Of a stretch of 64,000 nucleotides of DNA, positions 19,254 through 27,544 are shown piece by piece. How positions within the stretch are numbered: position 1 is the first letter of the stretch; each line of letters starts with the position of its first letter. The notes below the pieces were generated by a model. That model was not told where the DNA came from. It saw nothing but the letters and a program-made list of their open reading frames with translations, and did no database searches. The position numbers were made by a program, and so were the translations under genes. The DNA comes from RGIG1828 sp045654685 (GTDB taxonomy: Bacteria > Bacillota > Clostridia > UMGS1810). The stretch covers positions 13,201 to 77,200 of the forward strand of contig JAZONV010000100.1 in NCBI GenBank assembly GCA_045654685.1, given 5' to 3'.

Positions 19254-19323
19254 GTCGTAAAATTGTGCACAAAGACGAAATTGTTATTTTTTTGTCAAAT
19301 ATATAGCGTTATTATTATTTATA

Positions 19324-19332
19324 TGTTATAAT
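19324..19332 (+). promoter_or_regulatory. Extended -10 promoter candidate for hydCBA
   Basis: TGTTATAAT (19324-19332) matches an extended -10 element. No -35 is visible at the right distance. It lies 64 bases before the hydC start. Confidence 0.4.
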
Positions 19333-19395
19333 AATTTGATTGATTTTTTAGTTTATAAATAATTAAATTATAATTTTTACAAGGAGGTTATCAAA

Positions 19396-19890
19396 ATGGG
19401 TGAAATTAAGGCTCCGGCTTTTAAGGACACTGCAGAGCAGAGTGCAAAACTTCAGGAAGTCATCGCTAAGTATAAAGGTACACAAGGCGCTTTGATTCCT
19501 GTACTTCACGAAGCGCAGGGCATATATGGATATTTGCCCTATGAAGTTCAACAGAAGATTTCTGAGGGACTCGGAGTGACAATGGCTGAAATATATGGTG
19601 TTGTTACATTCTATACTCAATTCTCTATCTATCCCAAGGGTGAGTATAATATTGCTGTTTGTCTTGGTACAGCATGCTATGTTAAAGGTTCTGGGGATAT
19701 CATTGAAAAAATTAAGGAACGTCTCGGATTGGAAGTTGGCAAATGCACAGACGACGGAAAATTCTCTCTTGATGCAACTCGTTGTATCGGTGCATGCGGA
19801 CTTGCTCCCGTTCTTACAGTAAATGACGATGTGTACGGCAGAATTACTGTTGATGATGTTGATGATATTTTAAGTAAATATATGGACTAA
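19396..19890 (+). CDS. hydC: HydC: NuoE-like [2Fe-2S] subunit of trimeric [FeFe]-hydrogenase
   Basis: 164-residue thioredoxin-like [2Fe-2S] protein of the NuoE family. Cluster ligands are CLGTAC and CIGACG, with the helical N-terminal EAQGIYGYLPYEVQQKI block. In NADH-dependent trimeric hydrogenases this subunit sits beside the HydB flavin subunit. AAGGAGG lies 8 bases before the ATG. An inserted GHKL ATPase and a thioredoxin-like protein separate it from hydB. Confidence 0.92.
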   Translation: MGEIKAPAFKDTAEQSAKLQEVIAKYKGTQGALIPVLHEAQGIYGYLPYEVQQKISEGLGVTMAEIYGVVTFYTQFSIYPKGEYNIAVCLGTACYVKGSGDIIEKIKERLGLEVGKCTDDGKFSLDATRCIGACGLAPVLTVNDDVYGRITVDDVDDILSKYMD

Positions 19891-19896
19891 TATGCT

Positions 19897-20451
19897 ATGG
19901 TAGAGATTTCACTACACATTCTGGACATAGTCCAGAATTCAATCAGAGCAAATGCAAATCTTATCGAGATTTCAATAAATGAAGATTTGGATTCAAATGT
20001 TATGGAAATTACCATTTCTGATAATGGTTGTGGAATGGATGAAGAATTTTTAAAAGATGTAACCAATCCTTTTCGTACCACGCGTACCACACGAAAGGTG
20101 GGGCTTGGTGTTCCGATGTTTAAAGGTGCTGCAGAACTAACCGGTGGCAACTTTGATATTTCATCAGAGATAGGCGTTGGAACAACAGTATTTGCTTCAT
20201 TTGTTCATGACAGCATAGATCGTCAACCTCTTGGTGATATGGCGTTTACTATTGTTACACTTGTGAATTCATCACCTGAAATTGATTTTGTGTATACACA
20301 CACATTCAATGGTGAATCTTTTGATTTTGACACAAGACAAATAAGAGAAACTTTGGGTAGTGAAGTTCCTTTATCTGAGCCACAGGTTCTTACTTGGATT
20401 GAAGAATATATTAATAACGAAACTGAAAATATTTATGGAGGGATACAGTAA
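19897..20451 (+). CDS. GHKL-family ATPase in hydrogenase operon
   Basis: 184-residue protein. The first ~110 residues are a histidine-kinase-type ATP-binding domain with N-box DIVQNSIRANANLIEI, G1 box DNGCGMDEEF and G2 box KVGLGVPMFKGAAEL. There is no dimerisation/phosphoacceptor domain and no membrane segment. The last ~70 residues are unique and acidic. It begins 6 bases after hydC without a clear ribosome site, so it is probably translated by coupling. It is the second stand-alone GHKL ATPase in this cluster. Its partner is unknown. Confidence 0.78.
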   Translation: MVEISLHILDIVQNSIRANANLIEISINEDLDSNVMEITISDNGCGMDEEFLKDVTNPFRTTRTTRKVGLGVPMFKGAAELTGGNFDISSEIGVGTTVFASFVHDSIDRQPLGDMAFTIVTLVNSSPEIDFVYTHTFNGESFDFDTRQIRETLGSEVPLSEPQVLTWIEEYINNETENIYGGIQ

Positions 20452-20826
20452 ATGAAAAGTTTAGCTGAACTCGAAAAAATCAGAAATCAAACGCTGGCTA
20501 AAATCAACTTAAGAAAAGATGATGAAGACAGCATCAGAGTGGTTGTCGGTATGGCTACTTGCGGTATCGCAGCAGGTGCAAGACCTGTTATGAAATCCAT
20601 TATGGATGAAATTGAAAAAAGAAATATATCAAATTGTTATGTAACACAGACCGGTTGTATCGGTGTATGCCGTCTTGAACCTATCGTTGAGGTTTATCTT
20701 CCCGGTTCTGAAAAAATCACATATGTAAAAATGGACGCCGAAAAAGCAGTTAAGGTTGTTAACGAAACCATTGTAAACGGAAAAGTTATCGACGAATACA
20801 CTATCGGTGCAGCCGAGAAAAACTAA
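20452..20826 (+). CDS. Thioredoxin-like [2Fe-2S] ferredoxin-type protein
   Basis: 124-residue protein of the thioredoxin-like ferredoxin family, related to the N-terminus of HydB and to HydC. Cysteines are Cys37 (ATCGIAAGAR), Cys62, Cys69 (TGC) and Cys73 (GVC). The canonical second ligand after Cys37 is missing at its usual position, so either Cys62 substitutes or the cluster is atypical. GGAGG lies 11 bases before the ATG, which directly follows the stop of the GHKL gene. Similar small proteins precede hydB in many clostridial operons; an electron-transfer or assembly role is inferred. Confidence 0.8.
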   Translation: MKSLAELEKIRNQTLAKINLRKDDEDSIRVVVGMATCGIAAGARPVMKSIMDEIEKRNISNCYVTQTGCIGVCRLEPIVEVYLPGSEKITYVKMDAEKAVKVVNETIVNGKVIDEYTIGAAEKN

Positions 20827-20838
20827 GGAGGGGTACTG

Positions 20839-22635
20839 ATGGAATTAGCAAGAGGTCACGTGCTTGCCTGCGGCGGTACAGGTTGTACTTCCTCAGGAAG
20901 CGTAAAAATTATGGATGAATTTAACAAGTGCCTTGCAGAAAAGGGACTCGCAGAAGAAATCAAAGTAGTTCAGACAGGTTGTTTTGGTCTTTGTGCTCTC
21001 GGTCCAATCGTTATTGTTTATCCTGAAGGCGCATTCTACAGCATGGTTAATCCTGATGATGTTTCTGAAATTGTTGAAGAACATCTCTTAAAAGGTCGTA
21101 TTGTAAAAAGACTTCTTTATAAAGAAACAGTTGTTGATGATGATACAATAAAATCTCTTAATGAAGTTGATTTCTACAAAAAACAGCAGCGTGTAGCGCT
21201 TGCAAACTGTGGTGTAATAGATCCTGAAAGTATTGATGAATATATTGCTTTTGGCGGATATACCGCTCTTGGTAAGGTTCTAACACAGATGAAACCTCAG
21301 GAAGTAATTGATGAAATCAAAGCGTCCGGTCTCCGTGGTCGTGGTGGTGCAGGATTCCCCACAGGTCTTAAATGGCAGTTCACAGCAAATGCTGAAGGAG
21401 ACAAAAAATATGTTGCATGTAATGCCGATGAGGGTGACCCCGGTGCATTCATGGATAGATCAATTCTCGAAGGTGATCCACATGCTCTTATTGAAGCAAT
21501 GGCAATTGCTGCATATGCTGTAGGAGCTGATCAGGGTTATGTTTATATCAGAGCTGAATATCCTATAGCTGTTAACAGACTTAAGATCGCTATTGAACAG
21601 GCTAAAGAATATGGCCTTCTTGGTGAAAATATTTTTGATACAGGTTTCAGCTTTGATTTAGGTGTTCGTCTTGGTGCCGGTGCGTTTGTTTGTGGTGAAG
21701 AAACAGCACTTATGACATCAATCGAAGGTCACAGAGGTGAGCCTCGTCCAAGACCCCCGTTCCCTGCCGTAAAAGGTCTTTTTGGTAAACCCACACTTCT
21801 TAACAACGTAGAAACATATGCTAACATTACAGCAATCATTAATAAGGGTGCTGAATGGTTCAATACAATCGGAACAGAAAAAAGCAAAGGAACAAAAGTT
21901 TTTGCAGTTGGCGGTAAAATCAACAACACAGGTCTTGTTGAAATTCCCATGGGTACTACACTTCGTGAAGTTGTATACGATATCGGTGGTGGTATTCCCG
22001 GAGGCAAGAATTTTAAAGCTGCACAGACAGGTGGTCCTTCAGGCGGATGTATTCCTGCAGAACTTATTGATACACCTATTGACTATGATTCACTCATTTC
22101 AATAGGATCAATGATGGGTTCCGGTGGTCTTATCGTAATGGATGAAGACACATGTATGGTTGATATCGCTAAATTCTTCCTTGAATTTACCGTTGATGAA
22201 TCATGTGGAAAATGTTCACCATGTCGTATCGGTACAAAGAGACTTCTTGAAATCCTCGATAAGATTACAAGCGGTAAAGGTACACTTGAAGATATTGACA
22301 AACTTGAAGGACTTTGTCACAGCGTTAAAGATTCAGCATTCTGCGGTCTCGGACAAACAGCGCCTAACCCCATACTCAGTACTCTTAAATACTTCAGAGA
22401 TGAATATGTGGCTCACGTTGTTGATAAGAAATGTCCTGCAGGTGTATGTAAAGCGCTCCTTTCATATGTTATTGAAGCTGACAAATGTAAAGGTTGTAGC
22501 CTTTGTGCTAAAAAATGTCCTGTTGGTGCAATTGAAGGCGTTGTTAAAAACCCATTCACCATTGATCCTGCAAAATGTATTAAATGCGGTGTTTGTCAGG
22601 AAAACTGTAAATTCGGCGCAATAAGTAAAAAATAA
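20839..22635 (+). CDS. hydB: HydB: NADH-binding flavin subunit of trimeric [FeFe]-hydrogenase
   Basis: 598-residue NuoF-like subunit. Domains in order: N-terminal thioredoxin-like [2Fe-2S] domain (ACGGTGC and TGCFGLC), NADH-binding loop GRGGAGFPTG, FMN region ADEGDPGAFMDRS, the NuoF [4Fe-4S] motif SCGKCSPCRIG, and a C-terminal 2x[4Fe-4S] ferredoxin (CKGCSLCAKKC, CIKCGVCQENC). This arrangement matches HydB of electron-bifurcating hydrogenases, which take electrons from NADH and reduced ferredoxin together. AAGGAGG precedes the ATG, and hydA follows 19 bases later. Confidence 0.94.
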   Translation: MELARGHVLACGGTGCTSSGSVKIMDEFNKCLAEKGLAEEIKVVQTGCFGLCALGPIVIVYPEGAFYSMVNPDDVSEIVEEHLLKGRIVKRLLYKETVVDDDTIKSLNEVDFYKKQQRVALANCGVIDPESIDEYIAFGGYTALGKVLTQMKPQEVIDEIKASGLRGRGGAGFPTGLKWQFTANAEGDKKYVACNADEGDPGAFMDRSILEGDPHALIEAMAIAAYAVGADQGYVYIRAEYPIAVNRLKIAIEQAKEYGLLGENIFDTGFSFDLGVRLGAGAFVCGEETALMTSIEGHRGEPRPRPPFPAVKGLFGKPTLLNNVETYANITAIINKGAEWFNTIGTEKSKGTKVFAVGGKINNTGLVEIPMGTTLREVVYDIGGGIPGGKNFKAAQTGGPSGGCIPAELIDTPIDYDSLISIGSMMGSGGLIVMDEDTCMVDIAKFFLEFTVDESCGKCSPCRIGTKRLLEILDKITSGKGTLEDIDKLEGLCHSVKDSAFCGLGQTAPNPILSTLKYFRDEYVAHVVDKKCPAGVCKALLSYVIEADKCKGCSLCAKKCPVGAIEGVVKNPFTIDPAKCIKCGVCQENCKFGAISKK

Positions 22636-22654
22636 GAAGGAGAGTAATTTAACA

Positions 22655-24391
22655 ATGAATATGGTTAATATTAAAATCAATGATAAAGACTACAGTGTTC
22701 CCGCTTCTTATACAATACTTGACGCTGCCAGAGAAGCAGGAATTAAAATCCCCACACTTTGTTATCTCAAAGATATAAACGAAATTGGTGCTTGCAGAAT
22801 GTGTCTTGTTGAAATTAAAGGAGCAAGAGCACTTCAGGCAGCTTGTGTATATCCCGTAAGTGAGGGCCTTGAAATTTATACTAATACTCCTAAAGTAAGA
22901 GGAGCAAGAAGAGATACACTTGAACTTATTCTTTCAAATCACGAAAAGAAATGTCTCACATGTATCAGAAGCAAAAATTGTGAACTTCAGGATCTTGCAG
23001 AGGAACTCGGTGTTGATGGTCTCAGATTTGAAGGTGAAAATATTCACTATGATCTTGACAACACATCAACTTCACTTGTTAGAGATAACAACAAGTGTGT
23101 GCTTTGCAGAAGATGTGTTTCTGCGTGTTCAAAACAGGCAATTTCAGTAATCACATGTGCTGAAAGAGGTTTCGCTACACATGTTACACCCACATATGAA
23201 AAAGAAATCAAAGATGTTGGTTGTATTTTCTGTGGTCAGTGTATTGTTTCATGTCCTGTTGGTGCACTTTATGAAAGAAACGATATTCCAAAAGTTATGA
23301 AAGCAATTGATAATCCTGAAAAACATGTTGTTGTTCAGACTGCACCTGCAGTAAGAGCAGCACTTGGAGAAGAATTTGGTCTTCCTATCGGAACACCTGT
23401 TACAGGAAAAATGGTTGCAGCATTAAAGAGACTCGGATTTGACAAAGTGTTTGACACAGATACAAGTGCCGATCTTACAATTATGGAAGAAGGAACAGAA
23501 TTTATAGAAAGATTCACCAAAGGGGAAAATCTTCCTATAATCACATCATGTTCACCCGGTTGGGTTAAATTCTGTGAACACTACTATCCCGAATTCATAG
23601 GAAATCTTTCAACATGTAAATCACCCATGGAAATGTTTGGTGCAATAATTAAATCTTATTATGCTGACAAGAGTGGCATTAACAAAGATGATATATATTC
23701 AGTTGCTATTATGCCCTGTACTTCAAAGAAATTTGAAGCAAGCAGAGATGAACATTCCTCAAGCGGTGCTCAGGATATTGATTGTTCACTTACAACAAGA
23801 GAACTTGCAAGAATGATCAAGCAGGCAGGTATTGATTTTGCATCCCTTCCTGATGAAGAATTTGATACTCCATTTGGTGAAGCATCCGGTGCCGGTGTTA
23901 TCTTTGGTACAACAGGTGGTGTTATGGAAGCTGCAATCAGAACAGTATATGAAGTTCTTGAAAAGAAACCTCTTGAAAACCTCAATATTGAACCTGTTCG
24001 TGGTCTTGAAGGTGTAAAAGAAGCAACACTTACAATTGCAGGCAAAGAAGTTAAAGTTGCAGTTGTTCACGGTACTGCAAATGCAAGAATCATTCTTGAT
24101 AAGATTAAAAACGGTGAACACTATGACTTTATTGAAATCATGGCTTGTCCCGGTGGATGTATCAATGGTGGTGGACAACCTATAGTTGATTCTTGCACAA
24201 GAGCAACTGTAGATGTTAAAGCTCTCAGAGCATCAGCACTTTATTCTGAAGATGAAAGAGCAACCATCAGAAAATCTCATGAAAACCCTGCAATCCAGGA
24301 ACTTTACAAAGAATTCCTCGGAGAACCATGTGGTCATAAATCACATGAACTTCTTCACACACATTATGTTGACAGATCGGACAAAAAATAA
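22655..24391 (+). CDS. hydA: HydA: catalytic [FeFe]-hydrogenase subunit
   Basis: 578-residue H2-producing subunit. Seen in order: plant-type [2Fe-2S] domain (Cys36, 47, 50, 64), His-Cys3 [4Fe-4S] site (HEKKCLTC and NCELQ), two [4Fe-4S] sites (CVLCRRCVSAC, CIFCGQCIVSC), and the H-cluster motifs TSCSPGW, MPCTSKKFEASR and MACPGGCINGGGQP. A C-terminal extension of ~60 residues follows the last motif. The first H-cluster motif has Cys299-Ser300 in place of the textbook Cys-Cys. With HydB and HydC this forms an NADH-dependent, probably bifurcating (group A3) enzyme. AAGGAG lies 12 bases before the ATG. Confidence 0.95.
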   Translation: MNMVNIKINDKDYSVPASYTILDAAREAGIKIPTLCYLKDINEIGACRMCLVEIKGARALQAACVYPVSEGLEIYTNTPKVRGARRDTLELILSNHEKKCLTCIRSKNCELQDLAEELGVDGLRFEGENIHYDLDNTSTSLVRDNNKCVLCRRCVSACSKQAISVITCAERGFATHVTPTYEKEIKDVGCIFCGQCIVSCPVGALYERNDIPKVMKAIDNPEKHVVVQTAPAVRAALGEEFGLPIGTPVTGKMVAALKRLGFDKVFDTDTSADLTIMEEGTEFIERFTKGENLPIITSCSPGWVKFCEHYYPEFIGNLSTCKSPMEMFGAIIKSYYADKSGINKDDIYSVAIMPCTSKKFEASRDEHSSSGAQDIDCSLTTRELARMIKQAGIDFASLPDEEFDTPFGEASGAGVIFGTTGGVMEAAIRTVYEVLEKKPLENLNIEPVRGLEGVKEATLTIAGKEVKVAVVHGTANARIILDKIKNGEHYDFIEIMACPGGCINGGGQPIVDSCTRATVDVKALRASALYSEDERATIRKSHENPAIQELYKEFLGEPCGHKSHELLHTHYVDRSDKK

Positions 24392-24397
24392 TATAAT
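24369..24397 (+). promoter_or_regulatory. Perfect-consensus promoter inside the hydA 3' end, driving the ThrE-type exporter
   Basis: TTGACA at 24369-24374, exactly 17 bases, then TATAAT at 24392-24397. The -35 lies in hydA codons and the -10 directly follows the hydA stop. Confidence 0.85.
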
Positions 24398-24399
24398 AT

Positions 24400-24419
24400 A
24401 TGTATCAGAAGTGATACAT
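24400..24419 (+). promoter_or_regulatory. Operator-like inverted repeat at the start site
   Basis: ATGTATCA-GAAG-TGATACAT, perfect 8-base arms, beginning 2 bases after the -10 and spanning the expected +1. Position suggests a repressor site; the protein is unknown. Confidence 0.6.
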
Positions 24420-24431
24420 TGATGCGGTAAT

Positions 24432-24493
24432 AATCCCCTCAGATAAGAGCCTTGGAAATGATTAATATTTTTCAATCCTCATCTGCGGGGATT
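24432..24493 (+). terminator. Leader hairpin (attenuator or hydA terminator)
   Basis: Arms AATCCCCTCAGAT (24432-24444) and ATCTGCGGGGATT (24481-24493), one mismatch, 36-base loop, then TTTCGCTT. It follows hydA but lies downstream of the exporter promoter, so it would be in the exporter leader. Confidence 0.6.
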
Positions 24494-24523
24494 TTCGCTT
24501 GTGTAAATTATGGAGGTGCGCAC

Positions 24524-25288
24524 GTGACTGAAAATAGTTTGCGATACAATAATATACTTAAAATTTTAATGTCATATGCGAGAATGATGATTCAAAGCGG
24601 TGCTGAAATTAACAGAGTTGAGGATACTATTTGTCGTATAGGCATGTCATATGGCATATCAAAAATAAGTGTTTTTGCAATAACAACAAGTCTTGTTATC
24701 ACTATTGTTGATCTTGACGGACATTCATATACAAGGTCAAAACGAATAGTTTCATCTGCTACAACAGATTTTACAAAACTGGAACTTCTAAATAGCTTGA
24801 GCAGAGCAAAATGTAATAATGAAGTTGATGATGTTGAATTTGAAAATAAATTTTTAGAGATTAAAAATTCCACCGATAGAAAGATAAAATTTTACATAGG
24901 AAGTATGATTTCAGCAGGAGCATTTACATTGTTTTTTGGTGGAAATGGTTATGATGCATTTGTTGCTGTGCTGTTTTCATTACTTATATATTTTATTGAT
25001 GATAAATTCAAAAAATATTGTCCCAATATTATGATGTTCAATTTTATTACTGCATTTATCGTTGGATTGGGAATATCTGTGGTGTCACGTTTTTTCGGGC
25101 TTAATGCTGATAAAATAGTTATAGGTGATATAATGCTTTTGATTCCCGGTGTTGCATTTACAAATTCTATGCGCAATCTTTTGGTGGGAGATACTCTTGC
25201 CGGAGTTATGCGTCTTGTGGAAACTGTTCTTTGGGCAGCAGCCCTTGCAGTAGGCTTTGTGCTTTCAATGATGATTGTGGGGGTGTGA
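24524..25288 (+). CDS. ThrE-type threonine/serine exporter, larger subunit
   Basis: 254-residue protein of the ThrE/YjjP N-terminal family (DUF1212). A cytosolic region with the conserved MIQSGAEINRVEDTI is followed by five hydrophobic segments. With the next gene it would form a split ThrE-type exporter of threonine, serine or a similar small solute. GTG 24524 is selected because GGAGG at 24512-24516 lies 7 bases upstream; the longer frame from 24452 starts inside the leader hairpin. Substrate assignment is by family only. Confidence 0.83.
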   Translation: MTENSLRYNNILKILMSYARMMIQSGAEINRVEDTICRIGMSYGISKISVFAITTSLVITIVDLDGHSYTRSKRIVSSATTDFTKLELLNSLSRAKCNNEVDDVEFENKFLEIKNSTDRKIKFYIGSMISAGAFTLFFGGNGYDAFVAVLFSLLIYFIDDKFKKYCPNIMMFNFITAFIVGLGISVVSRFFGLNADKIVIGDIMLLIPGVAFTNSMRNLLVGDTLAGVMRLVETVLWAAALAVGFVLSMMIVGV

Positions 25289-25291
25289 TAT

Positions 25292-25744
25292 ATGTCAAAA
25301 GATATTATACAGTTAATTGCGGCGCTTTTTGGTGCGATGGGATTTGCTATTGTCTTTAATGTTCGTCGACCTCTTGTGATATATGGCGCCCTTGGAGGAT
25401 TCCTGAGCTGGGGATTGTTTCTGGTGATGGAGGATATATTTACCAATCCTTTTATTGCTTGTCTGATTTCATCGGCTTTCTCTGCTTTTTATGCTGAAGT
25501 TATGGCCCGGATAAAAAAGACACCTGCAAGTGTATATTTTATTCCATCTCTGATTCCTCATGTTCCGGGTGGTTCTTTGTTTTATTGCATGAGTGGTGCT
25601 GTTAAATCTGACTGGGCTTCGTTCAGAGATTACGGAATAACTACTTTGCAATATGCATTTGGGATTGCCTGCGGAATTAGTTTCGCTTGGACAATATGGT
25701 ATATGGTCCAAAAGATTATTTCTGAAAAAACAAAAAATGCGTGA
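25292..25744 (+). CDS. ThrE-type exporter, smaller subunit (DUF3815)
   Basis: 150-residue membrane protein with four hydrophobic segments, including FGAMGFAIVFNVRRPL and the ThrE_2 hallmark PSLIPHVPGGSLFYCMSGAV. It begins 3 bases after the larger subunit, the usual arrangement for split ThrE exporters. The VanZ-like gene starts 7 bases further on, so the three are probably cotranscribed from the promoter at 24369. Confidence 0.83.
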   Translation: MSKDIIQLIAALFGAMGFAIVFNVRRPLVIYGALGGFLSWGLFLVMEDIFTNPFIACLISSAFSAFYAEVMARIKKTPASVYFIPSLIPHVPGGSLFYCMSGAVKSDWASFRDYGITTLQYAFGIACGISFAWTIWYMVQKIISEKTKNA

Positions 25745-25751
25745 GGGTATT

Positions 25752-26180
25752 ATGGTAAAAAGGATATTTTATACGTTAGCAACTGTTTTGTGGATGATAG
25801 TTATTTTTATGATGTCATCACAGACTGCTGAAATTTCAGGTGGACATAGTTCGGGAATAGCTCAAAAAATCATATGTTTTTTTATTAAAAACCCATCTTC
25901 TGACGTTGTTGATTTGTTAGAGATGATTATCAGGAAATTTTGCCATTTTTTTGAGTATGCCGTTTTGTATTTTTTCTGCTATAAAACTTTGACATCATAT
26001 GGACTTAAAGGACGAAATATGATCTATGCCGTTTTAATACCGATTATATTTGCGGTATCTGATGAAATTCATCAGTATTTTGTTCCCGGAAGAGCATGCA
26101 GATTATTTGATGTGATGATAGATGCATCAGGAGTAATGTTTTCGTATCTTATGGTTCGTTTTTGTTTAAGAAAAAATTAG
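25752..26180 (+). CDS. VanZ-like membrane protein
   Basis: 142-residue protein with four hydrophobic segments and VanZ-family marks: an early FMMSSQTAEISGG motif, RKFCHFFEYAVLYF, and FAVSDEIHQYFVPGRACRLFDV. VanZ confers low-level teicoplanin resistance in enterococci, but most family members have no known role in resistance. ATG 25752 has GAGGG 5 bases upstream; the open frame extends further back into the ThrE gene without a ribosome site. A cell-envelope role is plausible given murA next to it. Confidence 0.8.
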   Translation: MVKRIFYTLATVLWMIVIFMMSSQTAEISGGHSSGIAQKIICFFIKNPSSDVVDLLEMIIRKFCHFFEYAVLYFFCYKTLTSYGLKGRNMIYAVLIPIIFAVSDEIHQYFVPGRACRLFDVMIDASGVMFSYLMVRFCLRKN

Positions 26181-26254
26181 CTTTATATTTTTGTATAAAA
26201 TCGGATAATTCACCAATACTTAAATTAGTATTTATTTAGAATTGGAGAATTGTT

Positions 26255-27505
26255 GTGTCAAAAATTATAATAAATTCATCAAGATCGCTTAATGGTGATG
26301 TTGAAATATCAGGATCAAAAAATTCAGCTTTGCCGGTTCTTGCAGCTTGTCTTCTTACAAATGGTATAAATATTTTAGAAAACATACCTGATATAAGTGA
26401 TATAAAAGTAATGTGCCAAATAATGGAAATTCTTGGATGTGATGTAAAAAAAGACAATGATCGTCTTATAATAGATTCAAGAAATGCCAAACCCAATACC
26501 ATTCCATATGAATTAACGGGCAGAATAAGAGCGTCGTTTCTTGTTGCCGGACCATTGCTTGCACGATTTGGGACAGCAAAAATTGCCCTTCCGGGAGGAT
26601 GCACTATAGGCACAAGACCTGTAGATCTTCATCTTAAAGGGTTTATATCGTTAGGGTGTGAATATGGTATTAGTGATGGATATGTGGTTGTATCCGGAAA
26701 ATATTTGAAAGGCAAGAATATCTATCTTGATTTTCCGTCTGTTGGAGCAACACAAAATATTATAATGGCATCTGTTCTTGCAAAAGGAACAACTGTTATA
26801 GAAAATTGTGCCTCTGAACCGGAGGTTTGTGATTTGATTGACTTTTTGAATAAATGCGGTGCTGAAATAAAAGGGGCAGGAACCGATAAGATTGTAATTG
26901 ATGGTGTGGATAATCTTACCTCTGCCAATCACAGAATCATTCCTGACAGAATTGAAGCCGGAACATTTATGGCTGCAGCTGTTGCAACATTTGGAAATAT
27001 AAAACTAAAAAATATAAATCCGTCTCATCTTTCATCGGTAACATCAAAACTAAATGAGATAGGCGCAAAAGTGTGCGAGTTTTCAAATGAAATTAGTGTT
27101 TGTTGTGATAAAATAACGAACCCGACAGATATCAAAACTTTGCCGTTTCCGGGTTTCCCCACAGATATGCAATCACAAGTTGCTGCACTTCTATGTAATG
27201 TTCATGGTACGTCTGTTATCACAGAAACTGTGTTTGAAAACAGATTTATGTATGTTCCTGAACTTATCCGCATGAACGCTGATATAAGGGTGGATGGAAG
27301 GGTTGCAGTAATTAATGGAAATTCCCGTCTTGTAGGTGCAGAAGTTAATGCAACTGACTTACGAGCCGGTGCTGCTCTTGTGATTGCCGGACTATCAGCC
27401 AAAGGAAGGACAATCGTTAATAATGCCGAGTATTTAGACAGAGGATATTGTAATTTTACAAAAAAACTTTCTTTTCTTTGTGCTGATGTATATATAGAAG
27501 AATAA
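26255..27505 (+). CDS. murA: UDP-N-acetylglucosamine 1-carboxyvinyltransferase
   Basis: 416-residue EPSP-synthase-fold enzyme that transfers enolpyruvate from PEP to UDP-GlcNAc, the first committed step of peptidoglycan synthesis. Seen: SGSKNSALPVLAACLL near the N-terminus, the active-site cysteine in LPGGCTIGTRPVDLH (the fosfomycin target), and FPTDMQSQ and DLRAGAALVIAGL later. The start is GTG 26255 with GGAG 7 bases upstream. Bacillota often carry two MurA paralogues; only one is visible here, so MurA versus MurZ cannot be decided. Confidence 0.95.
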   Translation: MSKIIINSSRSLNGDVEISGSKNSALPVLAACLLTNGINILENIPDISDIKVMCQIMEILGCDVKKDNDRLIIDSRNAKPNTIPYELTGRIRASFLVAGPLLARFGTAKIALPGGCTIGTRPVDLHLKGFISLGCEYGISDGYVVVSGKYLKGKNIYLDFPSVGATQNIIMASVLAKGTTVIENCASEPEVCDLIDFLNKCGAEIKGAGTDKIVIDGVDNLTSANHRIIPDRIEAGTFMAAAVATFGNIKLKNINPSHLSSVTSKLNEIGAKVCEFSNEISVCCDKITNPTDIKTLPFPGFPTDMQSQVAALLCNVHGTSVITETVFENRFMYVPELIRMNADIRVDGRVAVINGNSRLVGAEVNATDLRAGAALVIAGLSAKGRTIVNNAEYLDRGYCNFTKKLSFLCADVYIEE

Positions 27506-27544
27506 CATTTTGATTAATACTCATATATTATAATGGTGATATAT

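Noticed and set aside
19281..19300. Possible Rex (redox) operator before hydC
   Set aside because: TTGTTA is present but the second half-site (TAACAA) is not; only one arm matches.
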